Source: Clostridia bacterium
GTDB lineage: Bacteria; Bacillota; Clostridia; Oscillospirales; CAG-272
Length of the DNA: 5,238 nucleotides
Assembly (NCBI GenBank): GCA_017559555.1
Contig: JAFYRH010000151.1
Span: 1-5,238 of the forward strand
Reading direction: 5' to 3'
Shown here: in pieces, positions 1 to 5,217 of the stretch
Numbering within the stretch: the stretch's first letter is position 1
Layout of the letters: the number at the start of each line of letters is the position of its first letter
Translations under genes and position numbers: made by a program
The notes under the pieces: generated by a model
What the model saw: only the letters and a program-made list of their open reading frames with translations
What the model was told of the DNA's origin: nothing
Database searches by the model: none

Positions 1-353
1 GACGTATCAATGAGGAAATGCAAAAGGAACTGACGATGATCATGCGTCGTGTAAAGGATCCTCGCGTAAGTGAGGCTTTTATCAGCATTACCGCGGCAGA
101 TTGCACTCCCGACCTCAAATTTGCAAAAATTTATTATTCGGTAATGGGCGGTGACAAAAAGGAAGTTGCCAAGGGACTGAAGGCGGCGTCCGGCTTTATC
201 CGTCGCGAGCTTGCAAACTCTCTCAATCTCCGCATCACTCCCGAGCTTACCTTTGTTGCCGATGATTCGGTTGCTTACGGTGCTCACATCGCATCTATTC
301 TCAACACCTTGGATATCAAACCCGAAGAGGACGAGGACGAAGAAGACGTATGA
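1..353 (+). CDS. rbfA: Ribosome-binding factor A (RbfA), 5'-truncated by window edge
   Basis: RbfA is a small KH-fold protein that binds the immature 30S subunit and helps late 16S rRNA processing, notably under cold conditions. The reading frame is already open at base 3 (visible start ...RINEEMQKEL), so the true start lies upstream. The ATG at 18 is internal: the RINEE residues before it match the usual RbfA N-terminal helix. The 116 visible codons are close to the full family length of about 115-130, so only a few residues are missing. Family features seen are KDPR near the N-terminus, the KIYYSVMG strand, GFIRREL, and the closing R-ITPEL-F and DDSVAYGAHI segments. The C-terminus is a short acidic tail (PEEDEDEEDV) whose last codons overlap the start of the next gene. 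It is presumably part of a nusA-infB operon located upstream. Identification is secure; only the 5' end is unknown. Confidence 0.95.
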   Translation, partial: RINEEMQKELTMIMRRVKDPRVSEAFISITAADCTPDLKFAKIYYSVMGGDKKEVAKGLKAASGFIRRELANSLNLRITPELTFVADDSVAYGAHIASILNTLDIKPEEDEDEEDV

Positions 354-1342
354 GCGAACCCCTGACCAATCTCGACCAATTGATTTCTGTGTTGGAAATT
401 CCCACCGATACTCTTATTGTTTTTCACCGCAATCCCGATTCCGATGCCGTTGGCTCTGCATTCGCATTGCAAAGAGTGTTGGAACAGCTCGGCTCTCCCA
501 CCCGTTGCATTTGTTGCAACGAGGTTCCCGCAAACCTGCAGTTTTTGATGAACGGAGTGCAGGAAAGTGTACTCCCCGAGATTGTGCTTTCGGATTTTGA
601 GCCTGCGCGCATCATTACCGTTGATACGGCATCTCTTGCACAAATGGGCGAGGTTTCCAATCTTTTTGGTGACCGTGTTGATTTAATGATCGATCACCAC
701 GAGTCTGATGCTCCCTATGGAGCACAGGCCTACATCCGTGAGGGCGCGGCGGCTACCGGAGAAATCATTTTCGATCTGATTAAAAAGCTGGCAAGCGAAG
801 AGCGTATCACAATTGATGAGGAAATGTGCATTGATCTTTATGCCGCTATCAGTGGAGATACGGGATGCTTCCGTTATTCCAACGTCACTCCCAAAACGCA
901 TTTGCGTGCCGCTGAACTCGTGGCAAGCGGTATCGACTGTGCCGATATCAATCGCAGATTGTTTGAAAATAAAAATTTGGAACGTTTGCGCGCGCAATCT
1001 GCGGCAATCTCCAACATGGAACTGTTTGCCGACGGCAAAATTGCAGTTGTAACTTTCCCATACGCACTCAAAGCGGCGCTTGGTTTAGAGGATGACGATC
1101 TTGGCGCACTTGTGGATATTCCGCGTTCGCTCTGCGGTGTTGAAGTAGCGCTTTGCATTCGTCAACCGCTCCCCGAGGGCAAATTCCGTGTTTCGGCACG
1201 TTCTAACGGCGAATATGATGTTGCGGCTCTCTGTCGCAAATTTGAGGGTGGAGGACATGCCAAAGCGGCAGGTTGCACCTTGACGGCAACCGACATTGCC
1301 GAAGCTATGCACCGTATTGTTTCGTCAATCCATTTTGAATAA
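350..1342 (+). CDS. nrnA: DHH/DHHA1 phosphoesterase, NrnA-type oligoribonuclease / pAp phosphatase
   Basis: This is a 330-residue cytoplasmic phosphoesterase. NrnA-family enzymes use a two-metal centre to degrade 2-5 nt RNAs to mononucleotides and to convert 3'-phosphoadenosine 5'-phosphate to AMP. Many Firmicutes use it in place of the Orn oligoribonuclease. All DHH motifs are visible: HRNPDSDAVGSA (residues 26-37, with D30 and D32), VDTAS (91-95, D92), IDHHESD (114-120, the DHH itself at 115-117) and SGDTGCFRYSN (168-178, D170). The C-terminal DHHA1 substrate-binding domain ends in GGGHAKAAG (300-308), preceded by SARSNGEYDV. No catalytic residue appears to be missing and the length is typical. 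The ATG overlaps the rbfA stop by 4 bases (ATGA), which implies translational coupling; only a weak purine-rich stretch in the acidic rbfA tail could act as its own ribosome binding site. The pairing rbfA-nrnA is common in Firmicutes. The exact substrate (nanoRNA, pAp or cyclic-dinucleotide products) is inferred from the family. Confidence 0.93.
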   Translation: MSEPLTNLDQLISVLEIPTDTLIVFHRNPDSDAVGSAFALQRVLEQLGSPTRCICCNEVPANLQFLMNGVQESVLPEIVLSDFEPARIITVDTASLAQMGEVSNLFGDRVDLMIDHHESDAPYGAQAYIREGAAATGEIIFDLIKKLASEERITIDEEMCIDLYAAISGDTGCFRYSNVTPKTHLRAAELVASGIDCADINRRLFENKNLERLRAQSAAISNMELFADGKIAVVTFPYALKAALGLEDDDLGALVDIPRSLCGVEVALCIRQPLPEGKFRVSARSNGEYDVAALCRKFEGGGHAKAAGCTLTATDIAEAMHRIVSSIHFE

Positions 1343-1361
1343 CCCTTTGCAAAAATGAATA

Positions 1362-1391
1362 GAATACCTCCTTTTTGGGCAATGCTTGATA
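1362..1391 (+). promoter_or_regulatory. Candidate forespore (sigma-F/sigma-G class) promoter for spoIIR
   Basis: GAATA at 1362-1366 fits the sigma-G -35 consensus GHATR. Exactly 18 bases later, CTTGATA at 1385-1391 fits the -10 consensus CATNHTA at all but one position. Sigma-F and sigma-G have overlapping specificities, and spoIIR is a sigma-F gene in Bacillus subtilis. The match to the stricter sigma-F -10 (GG-rich) is poor. A start about 7 nt downstream, near 1398, would place the Shine-Dalgarno sequence just inside a very short leader. Short AT-rich motifs arise by chance, so this is a candidate only. Confidence 0.4.
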
Positions 1392-1418
1392 TTGCAGAAA
1401 CCAAAAAGGAGGTTTTTT
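1366..1418 (+). terminator. Rho-independent terminator of rbfA-nrnA, overlapping the spoIIR RBS
   Basis: A perfect 13-bp inverted repeat (ACCTCCTTTTTGG at 1366-1378 with CCAAAAAGGAGGT at 1401-1413) is followed directly by a T run at 1413-1418. The 22-nt spacer holds a second small stem, GCAAT (1379-1383) with ATTGC (1391-1395), around a 7-nt loop and a 5-nt bulge. Stem plus T run on the plus strand fit an intrinsic terminator placed 24 nt after the nrnA stop. The same 3' arm contains the spoIIR Shine-Dalgarno sequence, so read-through RNA would have that site paired. The structure is seen directly; its activity is inferred. Confidence 0.72.
1405..1413 (+). promoter_or_regulatory. spoIIR ribosome binding site (decides the start codon)
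   Basis: AAAGGAGGT is nearly full complementarity to the 16S rRNA tail. It ends about 6 nt before ATG 1419, which is ideal spacing and fixes the start there. The upstream in-frame TTG at 1386 has no such site and would translate through this Shine-Dalgarno sequence. The site lies entirely in the 3' arm of the 1366-1413 inverted repeat. Confidence 0.9.
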
Positions 1419-2030
1419 ATGTTTTACAAAAGAATACTTACGTTATCTGTTATTGCCGCTATTTGTTTGCTTGTTATGGGACTTTTACCGGTGCACGGGG
1501 AAGAAGAAATTTACGATAAGGTCGTGCGCTTGCATGTGCTCGCCAATTCGGATAGCGAGGAGGATCAAAGCGTTAAACTTGCCGTCAGAGATGCGATTCT
1601 TGAGGTAACCGTGCCTCTGTTGCAAAACTGTCAAACCAAAGAGGAAGCAGTACAACTGCTTGAAGAAAACCGCACGCTTTTGACCGAAACGGCACAAACC
1701 GTTTTGCGCGAGGAAGGATTTGATGATTCCGTCAGCATTGAAATGGAACTTGAAGATTATCCCACGCGCACGTATGATAGCCTTTGCTTTCCTGCAGGGG
1801 AATATATTTCCATGCGCGTAAGTCTTGGGGAGGGAGAGGGGCGAAATTGGTGGTGTTGCCTTTTTCCGCCACTATGTCTTGACGCGGCAACCGTAGGGAA
1901 AGAGGTGGCAGAGGATGCCTGCATTTCTGTCGGTTTTACACCTACGCAGTATAAAATCATTACCGAAAGCGACAAACCCGTGTATCGCGCAAGGTTCAAA
2001 ATTTTGGAGCTTTTGGAACAACAACGATAA
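1419..2030 (+). CDS. spoIIR: Stage II sporulation protein R (SpoIIR)
   Basis: SpoIIR is made in the forespore and exported into the space between the two septal membranes. There it activates the protease SpoIIGA, which processes pro-sigma-E in the mother cell; this links gene expression in the two compartments. The protein has 203 residues from ATG 1419. Residues 1-27 form a signal peptide or membrane anchor: short basic start (FYKR), hydrophobic core (ILTLSVIAAICLLVMGLL), then PVHG before an acidic region. Family hallmarks are VRLHVLANSDS (36-46), KLAVRDAIL (53-61), GEGRNWWCCLFPPLC (139-153) and the C-terminal RFKILELLE (192-200). The middle (about 72-100) is predicted helical and Glu/Leu-rich. 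Length is within the family range. The gene stands alone, with its own strong ribosome binding site and a terminator right after the stop, which suits a tightly timed developmental gene. It is the best evidence that the organism forms endospores. Confidence 0.95.
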   Translation: MFYKRILTLSVIAAICLLVMGLLPVHGEEEIYDKVVRLHVLANSDSEEDQSVKLAVRDAILEVTVPLLQNCQTKEEAVQLLEENRTLLTETAQTVLREEGFDDSVSIEMELEDYPTRTYDSLCFPAGEYISMRVSLGEGEGRNWWCCLFPPLCLDAATVGKEVAEDACISVGFTPTQYKIITESDKPVYRARFKILELLEQQR

Positions 2031-2033
2031 TAG

Positions 2034-2058
2034 AAAAGAGGGGACGATCCCTCTTTTT
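2034..2058 (+). terminator. Rho-independent terminator after spoIIR
   Basis: AAAAGAGGG (2034-2042) pairs perfectly with CCCTCTTTT (2049-2057) around the 6-nt loop GACGAT, and the T run extends to 2058. It starts 3 nt after the spoIIR stop codon. Because the stem has an A run on one side and a T run on the other, it could also act on the minus strand, but no minus-strand gene needs it here. Confidence 0.85.
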
Positions 2059-2068
2059 CCTTGTGTTC

Positions 2069-2094
2069 TCGCGCGCACACGCGCGTGCGCGCGA
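2069..2094. repeat. Alternating purine-pyrimidine GC palindrome (potential Z-DNA / very stable hairpin)
   Basis: TCGCGCGCAC (2069-2078) and GTGCGCGCGA (2085-2094) are perfect 10-bp inverted repeats around the 6-nt loop ACGCGC. Bases 2070-2093 alternate pyrimidine and purine without a break for 24 bp, almost all C and G. This contrasts sharply with the AT-rich flanks. It lies between the spoIIR terminator and the promoter of the next operon and has AATTTT after it, so it could serve as a second, back-up terminator. Its role is not known. Confidence 0.75.
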
Positions 2095-2109
2095 ATTTTG
2101 CTAAATTAC

Positions 2110-2138
2110 TTGACAAAATTGTTTTTTTATGGTAAAAT
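2110..2138 (+). promoter_or_regulatory. Sigma-A promoter with extended -10 for the fakB-fakA operon
   Basis: TTGACA at 2110-2115 is a perfect -35 box. After 17 bases comes TAAAAT at 2133-2138, one mismatch from TATAAT. TG at 2130-2131 gives the extended -10 TGN motif, and the spacer contains a T7 run. Transcription should begin near 2145, which gives a leader of about 120 nt before the fakB start. This is the best promoter in the window and predicts constitutive vegetative expression. Confidence 0.85.
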
Positions 2139-2144
2139 ATGATA

Positions 2145-2264
2145 TCTGTTTATATGTTTTTTGAAAACAACGGCAGATGTTGTTTCTGTTGTAAAAGAAA
2201 ACTGTTATTGACTTTTGAACTACTCGAATTTTAAATAAACGAAATTGATAAAAAGGAGAACGTT
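2145..2264 (+). promoter_or_regulatory. AT-rich 5' leader of fakB with small alternative hairpins
   Basis: This is the stretch between the predicted start site and the fakB ATG; it has no convincing ORF. TGTTTT (2155-2160) can pair with AAAACA (2164-2169) across a 3-nt loop. The overlapping AAACAAC (2165-2171) can instead pair with GTTGTTT (2179-2185) across a 7-nt loop, so the two hairpins exclude each other. Both are short and AT-rich, and I recognise no riboswitch or T-box pattern. Near the 3' end, AAAAGGAG (2251-2258) is a good Shine-Dalgarno sequence 6 nt before ATG 2265. Confidence 0.4.
2208..2236 (+). promoter_or_regulatory. Possible second, weaker sigma-A promoter upstream of fakB
   Basis: TTGACT at 2208-2213 matches 5 of 6 bases of the -35 consensus and TTAAAT at 2231-2236 matches 4 of 6 of the -10, with a 17-nt spacer. 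A start near 2243 would give a leader of about 22 nt. The AT-rich background makes chance matches likely, and the stronger promoter at 2110-2138 suffices. Confidence 0.35.
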
Positions 2265-3134
2265 ATGAGAGATTACGTTATTTTTACCGATTCCGCATGT
2301 GACATTAAACCTGAATTGCTTTGTGAGTGGGGCGTGCCCTACCGTAGTTTGACCTTCCGTTTTGACGGAGAAGAAAAAGAATATTCCAACGACGATATGT
2401 CGGTTGCTGAATTTTATGATAGAATGAGAGCGGGTGGCGTTGCCAAAACCGCTGCCGTTAACGCAGAGGCGTTTGCCGAAATGTTTGAAGAGAATGCTCT
2501 CAAACAGGGAAAAGACGTGCTTTATCTCGGATTTTCTTCGGGACTTTCCACTACCTACAACTCTGCAAGAATTGCTTCTGTTGAGCTCAAAGAAAAATAT
2601 CCCGAAGCAAAAATCATTGTTGTTGATACGCTTGCCGCATCCGCCGGCGAGGGCTTGATGGTTTATTTGACACTTGAACAAAAAAAGAACGGTGCCACCA
2701 TTGAGGAGGCCGAAGCATTTGTACGCAATCTCGTTGGACGTATGGGCATTTGGTTCACCGTTGACGATCTTGTTTACTTAAAGCGTGGCGGACGTGTTAG
2801 CCCCACGGCGGCATTCGTCGGCAATCTGCTTGGCATCAAGCCGGTTCTTTATATGGATAACGAGGGACACCTCATTCCCGTATCGAAGGTGCGTGGCCGC
2901 AGAACTGCAATTGTTGCAATGGCTGATAAATATACCGAAAAGGCAACCGATAAAGAGAATGGTACTGTGTTTATTTCCCACAGTGCGTGTGAAGCGGATG
3001 CAAAGCTCCTCGCTGACATCCTCAAAGAAAGACACGGCGTTGAAGTAAAGATTATTACCGACGTCGGTCCGGTTATCGGTGCTCATGCAGGCCCCGGAAC
3101 CTTGGCGCTCTTCTTTGTTGCCGACGCAAGATAA
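2265..3134 (+). CDS. fakB: DegV family fatty-acid-binding protein (FakB-like)
   Basis: DegV/FakB proteins bind a single fatty acid in a deep pocket and present its carboxylate to the kinase FakA, giving acyl-phosphate for PlsX/PlsY phospholipid synthesis. This 289-residue cytoplasmic protein has the usual family length. Visible motifs are FTDSACD (7-13), FYDRMRAG (50-57), the carboxylate-binding loop SSGLSTTYNSA (91-101), VVDTLAASAGEG (119-130), YLKRGGRVSPTAAFVGNLLG (171-190) followed by IKPVL, and GPVIGAHAGPG (268-278) with the conserved H274. The common TSQPS segment after the MR-G helix reads TAAVN here (62-66); the Thr is kept. Most Firmicutes carry several DegV paralogues with different chain preferences, so the specific ligand is unknown. 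Its position directly before a FakA homologue supports the FakB role. ATG 2265 is chosen because of AAAAGGAG 6 nt upstream. It is the first gene of a two-gene operon driven from 2110-2138. Confidence 0.9.
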   Translation: MRDYVIFTDSACDIKPELLCEWGVPYRSLTFRFDGEEKEYSNDDMSVAEFYDRMRAGGVAKTAAVNAEAFAEMFEENALKQGKDVLYLGFSSGLSTTYNSARIASVELKEKYPEAKIIVVDTLAASAGEGLMVYLTLEQKKNGATIEEAEAFVRNLVGRMGIWFTVDDLVYLKRGGRVSPTAAFVGNLLGIKPVLYMDNEGHLIPVSKVRGRRTAIVAMADKYTEKATDKENGTVFISHSACEADAKLLADILKERHGVEVKIITDVGPVIGAHAGPGTLALFFVADAR

Positions 3135-3167
3135 AATGCACAACAGGTGTGCTTACCACCAATCATG

Positions 3168-3173
3168 AAGGAG
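3168..3173 (+). promoter_or_regulatory. RBS fixing the start of the long FakA homologue
   Basis: AAGGAG lies 7 nt before ATG 3181. It matters because it supports translation of the unusual basic N-terminal extension. The internal ATGs at 3487 and 3511, close to where the conserved kinase domain begins, lack a properly spaced Shine-Dalgarno sequence. Confidence 0.85.
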
Positions 3174-3180
3174 ATTATCC

Positions 3181-5169
3181 ATGGCAGAAGATAAAAAGAA
3201 AGCGACGTCCTCGTCTTCCGTCAAGCAGACTGCGCCAAAAACCACAACTCAGACTGCAAAAAAGGCGATCAAAAGAGAAGACGTAGCAAAAATTGCGGAA
3301 TCCGCTAAAAAGGCCGCAACAACAGTTAAAAAAGCGGCAAAAACCAGCGTAAATCAAACGGCCGTAGCTATCATCAAGGTGCAAGATGCCACTAAGAAGA
3401 AGGCAGAAAAGAGAAAGGCTGAACGTGTAGCTGCTGAAAAAGATCTCAATTCAAAAAAGAAGCCCACTTGGCAAGATATTAAGGTGATGGGCGGCAATTT
3501 GCTTTCTAAAATGGCAAAGGGCGGTGCTTTGCAACTTCGCTCCAATGCTGAAGAAGTCAACAAGCTCAATGTATTTCCCGTTCCGGACGGTGATACGGGT
3601 GACAATATGCGTATGACCATCGAGAGCGGTGTTGCCGCTATCGAAAATCTCGAAACCGATAACCTTGCCGACGTTATGAAGGCATTCTCCCACGGCATGC
3701 TTCTTGGCGCACGAGGAAACTCGGGTGTTATTCTTTCTCAATTCTTTGCAGGCACTGCAAAGGGCATTGAAGGGGTTGACCAAGCAGATCCTGCTGTGTT
3801 TGGACGTGCTTTGCAAAGAGGTGTAGCACAAGCATACACTTCGGTTATGACTCCTACCGAGGGCACAATTTTGACAGTCGCTCGCGAAGCGGTTGAGTAT
3901 GCCGTATCTCGCATTACTCCCGAGAGCACCATTCAAACGTTGTTTGCCGATCTTGTTGGAGAGATGCACGCATCCTTGGAGCGCACTCCCGAAATCCTTT
4001 CCGTTCTGCGTGAAGCAGGCGTAGTAGATAGCGGCGGAGCAGGTCTGTTCTATATCATGGACGGCTTCAATCGCGTTCTCAACGGTGACGAATTCTTAGA
4101 TGAAGAGGGATTTGCAATACTGACCGAAAAGAAGCAAGAGACATCCGCTCCCGAGGCTGATCTTGACGGTTTTGGCCCCGATAGCGTTATGACGTACGGC
4201 TATTGCACCGAGCTTCTTGTTCGTTTGCAAAATTCCAAAACAAACATTGCAACCTTTGATATCGAAGCGCTGAAGGCGTTCTTGGCATCGGTGGGTGATT
4301 CTGTTGTTGCATTCCAAACCGATAGCATTGTAAAAATTCACGTACACACCCTCACACCCGAAAAGGTACTTGCCCATTGCCGCACCTTTGGCGAGTTTTT
4401 GAAGGTGAAGATCGAAAATATGTCCCTCCAACACAGCTCTGTTGTAGAGGGCGAAAAGGAGGAAGCGCCTGCTCCTGCCAAAGAGGAAGCACCCGTAGCT
4501 CCTCTCAAAAAGTACGGTGTGGTTGCCGTTTGCACCGGCCCCGGTATTGAGCAGCTCTACCGTGATTTCGGCACCGACGAGGTGGTCGAAGGAGGACAAA
4601 CGCAGAACCCCTCCACCAACGATTTTCTTGATGCCTTCGCCAAGGTAAATGCAGAGCATATCTTCGTTTTTCCCAACAATGGCAACATTTTTATGGCGGC
4701 ACAGCAGGCGGCTGATATCTATACGGCGGCTAAAATTCACGTCATTCCGAGCAAAAATATTGGTTCCGGCTACGTGGCTCTTTCTACCGCCAATTTTGAG
4801 TGCGAGGATGCAGAAACCATTGCAAATGAGATGACCGAAGCGCTCGGTCGTGTGACCGCAGGTTATGTTTCTCCCTCTATCCGCGATGCGGAAATCAACG
4901 GCGTTACCATCAAAAATGGAGACACCATTGGTATTATCGGCAAAGAAATCATCCTTTCCAATCCCGATCAACACGCCGCCGCTCTCTCTTTGACCGAGAA
5001 AATTCTTGAGGGCGATAAGTTTATGCTCACCGTATTCTGCGGCAAGGATGCAACGCCCGAACAGCAATCCGCTCTTCAGGCTGACATCCAAAAAAACTAC
5101 CCCGCAGTCGAGTCCTATTTCATCGACGGCGGTCAGGATATTTATCCTTTCATTTTCGTAGCTGAATAG
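3181..5169 (+). CDS. fakA: Fatty acid kinase subunit FakA-like (DhaL/DAK2 domain) with a histone-H1-like N-terminal tail
   Basis: FakA is the ATP-dependent subunit that phosphorylates FakB-bound fatty acid. The protein has 662 residues, about 100 more than the usual roughly 550. Residues 1-95 are a low-complexity basic tail (by my count 24 Lys, 3 Arg and 19 Ala) with KKAATTVKKAAK at 43-54, unlike anything in the standard family. The DhaL kinase domain follows: NVFPVPDGDTGDNM (130-143; metal-binding D136, D138, D141), LLGARGNSGVILSQ (174-187), TEGTILTV (226-233) and VVDSGGAGLF (281-290). The middle domain has GYCTELLV (340-347) and KIHVHT (385-390); C342, H387 and H389 correspond to the zinc ligands known in FakA. 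A Glu/Ala/Pro-rich linker (421-441) leads to the C-terminal FakB-contacting domain, with EGGQTQNPST (470-479), FPNNGNI (497-503) and VIPSKNIGSG (521-530). No key residue seems lost. It lies 46 nt behind fakB with no terminator between, so the two are co-transcribed. The kinase assignment is strong; the role of the tail is unknown. Confidence 0.9.
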   Translation: MAEDKKKATSSSSVKQTAPKTTTQTAKKAIKREDVAKIAESAKKAATTVKKAAKTSVNQTAVAIIKVQDATKKKAEKRKAERVAAEKDLNSKKKPTWQDIKVMGGNLLSKMAKGGALQLRSNAEEVNKLNVFPVPDGDTGDNMRMTIESGVAAIENLETDNLADVMKAFSHGMLLGARGNSGVILSQFFAGTAKGIEGVDQADPAVFGRALQRGVAQAYTSVMTPTEGTILTVAREAVEYAVSRITPESTIQTLFADLVGEMHASLERTPEILSVLREAGVVDSGGAGLFYIMDGFNRVLNGDEFLDEEGFAILTEKKQETSAPEADLDGFGPDSVMTYGYCTELLVRLQNSKTNIATFDIEALKAFLASVGDSVVAFQTDSIVKIHVHTLTPEKVLAHCRTFGEFLKVKIENMSLQHSSVVEGEKEEAPAPAKEEAPVAPLKKYGVVAVCTGPGIEQLYRDFGTDEVVEGGQTQNPSTNDFLDAFAKVNAEHIFVFPNNGNIFMAAQQAADIYTAAKIHVIPSKNIGSGYVALSTANFECEDAETIANEMTEALGRVTAGYVSPSIRDAEINGVTIKNGDTIGIIGKEIILSNPDQHAAALSLTEKILEGDKFMLTVFCGKDATPEQQSALQADIQKNYPAVESYFIDGGQDIYPFIFVAE

Positions 5170-5179
5170 TTTTATAAAG

Positions 5180-5213
5180 AAAAGAGGGATAGCACACTTG
5201 CTATCCCCCTTTT
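5180..5213 (+). terminator. Rho-independent terminator of the fakB-fakA operon
   Basis: AAAAGAGGGATAGCA (5180-5194) pairs with TGCTATCCCCCTTTT (5199-5213) around the 4-nt loop CACT. There is a single internal A-C mismatch (5185 with 5208). It begins 10 nt after the fakA stop. The T run is short (four bases, within the stem), so termination may be less efficient than at 2034-2058. Confidence 0.82.
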
Positions 5214-5217
5214 GTAT

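Noticed and set aside
18..20. ATG 18 as the true rbfA start
   Set aside because: The frame is open to the window edge and the upstream codons RINEE match the conserved RbfA N-terminal helix, so the start is outside the window.
1386..1418. Alternative upstream TTG start for spoIIR giving 11 extra residues
   Set aside because: The extension would be encoded by the Shine-Dalgarno sequence and stem itself, has no ribosome binding site, and would spoil the basic start of a normal signal peptide. ATG 1419 has ideal spacing.
2034..2094. CRISPR-like array from the two adjacent hairpins
   Set aside because: The two stems are unrelated in sequence and there are no repeated units with regular spacers.
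2220..2681. 153-codon minus-strand open frame over the start of fakB
   Set aside because: It runs antisense through the DegV coding sequence and into the leader, is low in complexity (Phe-rich) and has no family resemblance; treated as a shadow.
3138..3152. Small hairpin GCACA/TGTGC between fakB and fakA as a terminator
   Set aside because: It has only 5 bp and no following T run; it is too weak to separate the two genes.
3181..3465. Basic tail as a separate small histone-like gene fused by a missed stop or frameshift
   Set aside because: The frame is continuous with the kinase, with no stop and no internal ribosome binding site. A sequencing frameshift cannot be excluded but nothing in the sequence indicates one.
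3451..3969. 172-codon minus-strand open frame inside the FakA kinase domain
   Set aside because: It is a shadow of the conserved DhaL coding sequence with no independent signals.
4096..5091. 331-codon minus-strand open frame inside fakA
   Set aside because: It is antisense to a well-conserved domain, shows no recognisable family motifs, has no plausible minus-strand promoter or ribosome binding site, and is explained by the codon bias of fakA.
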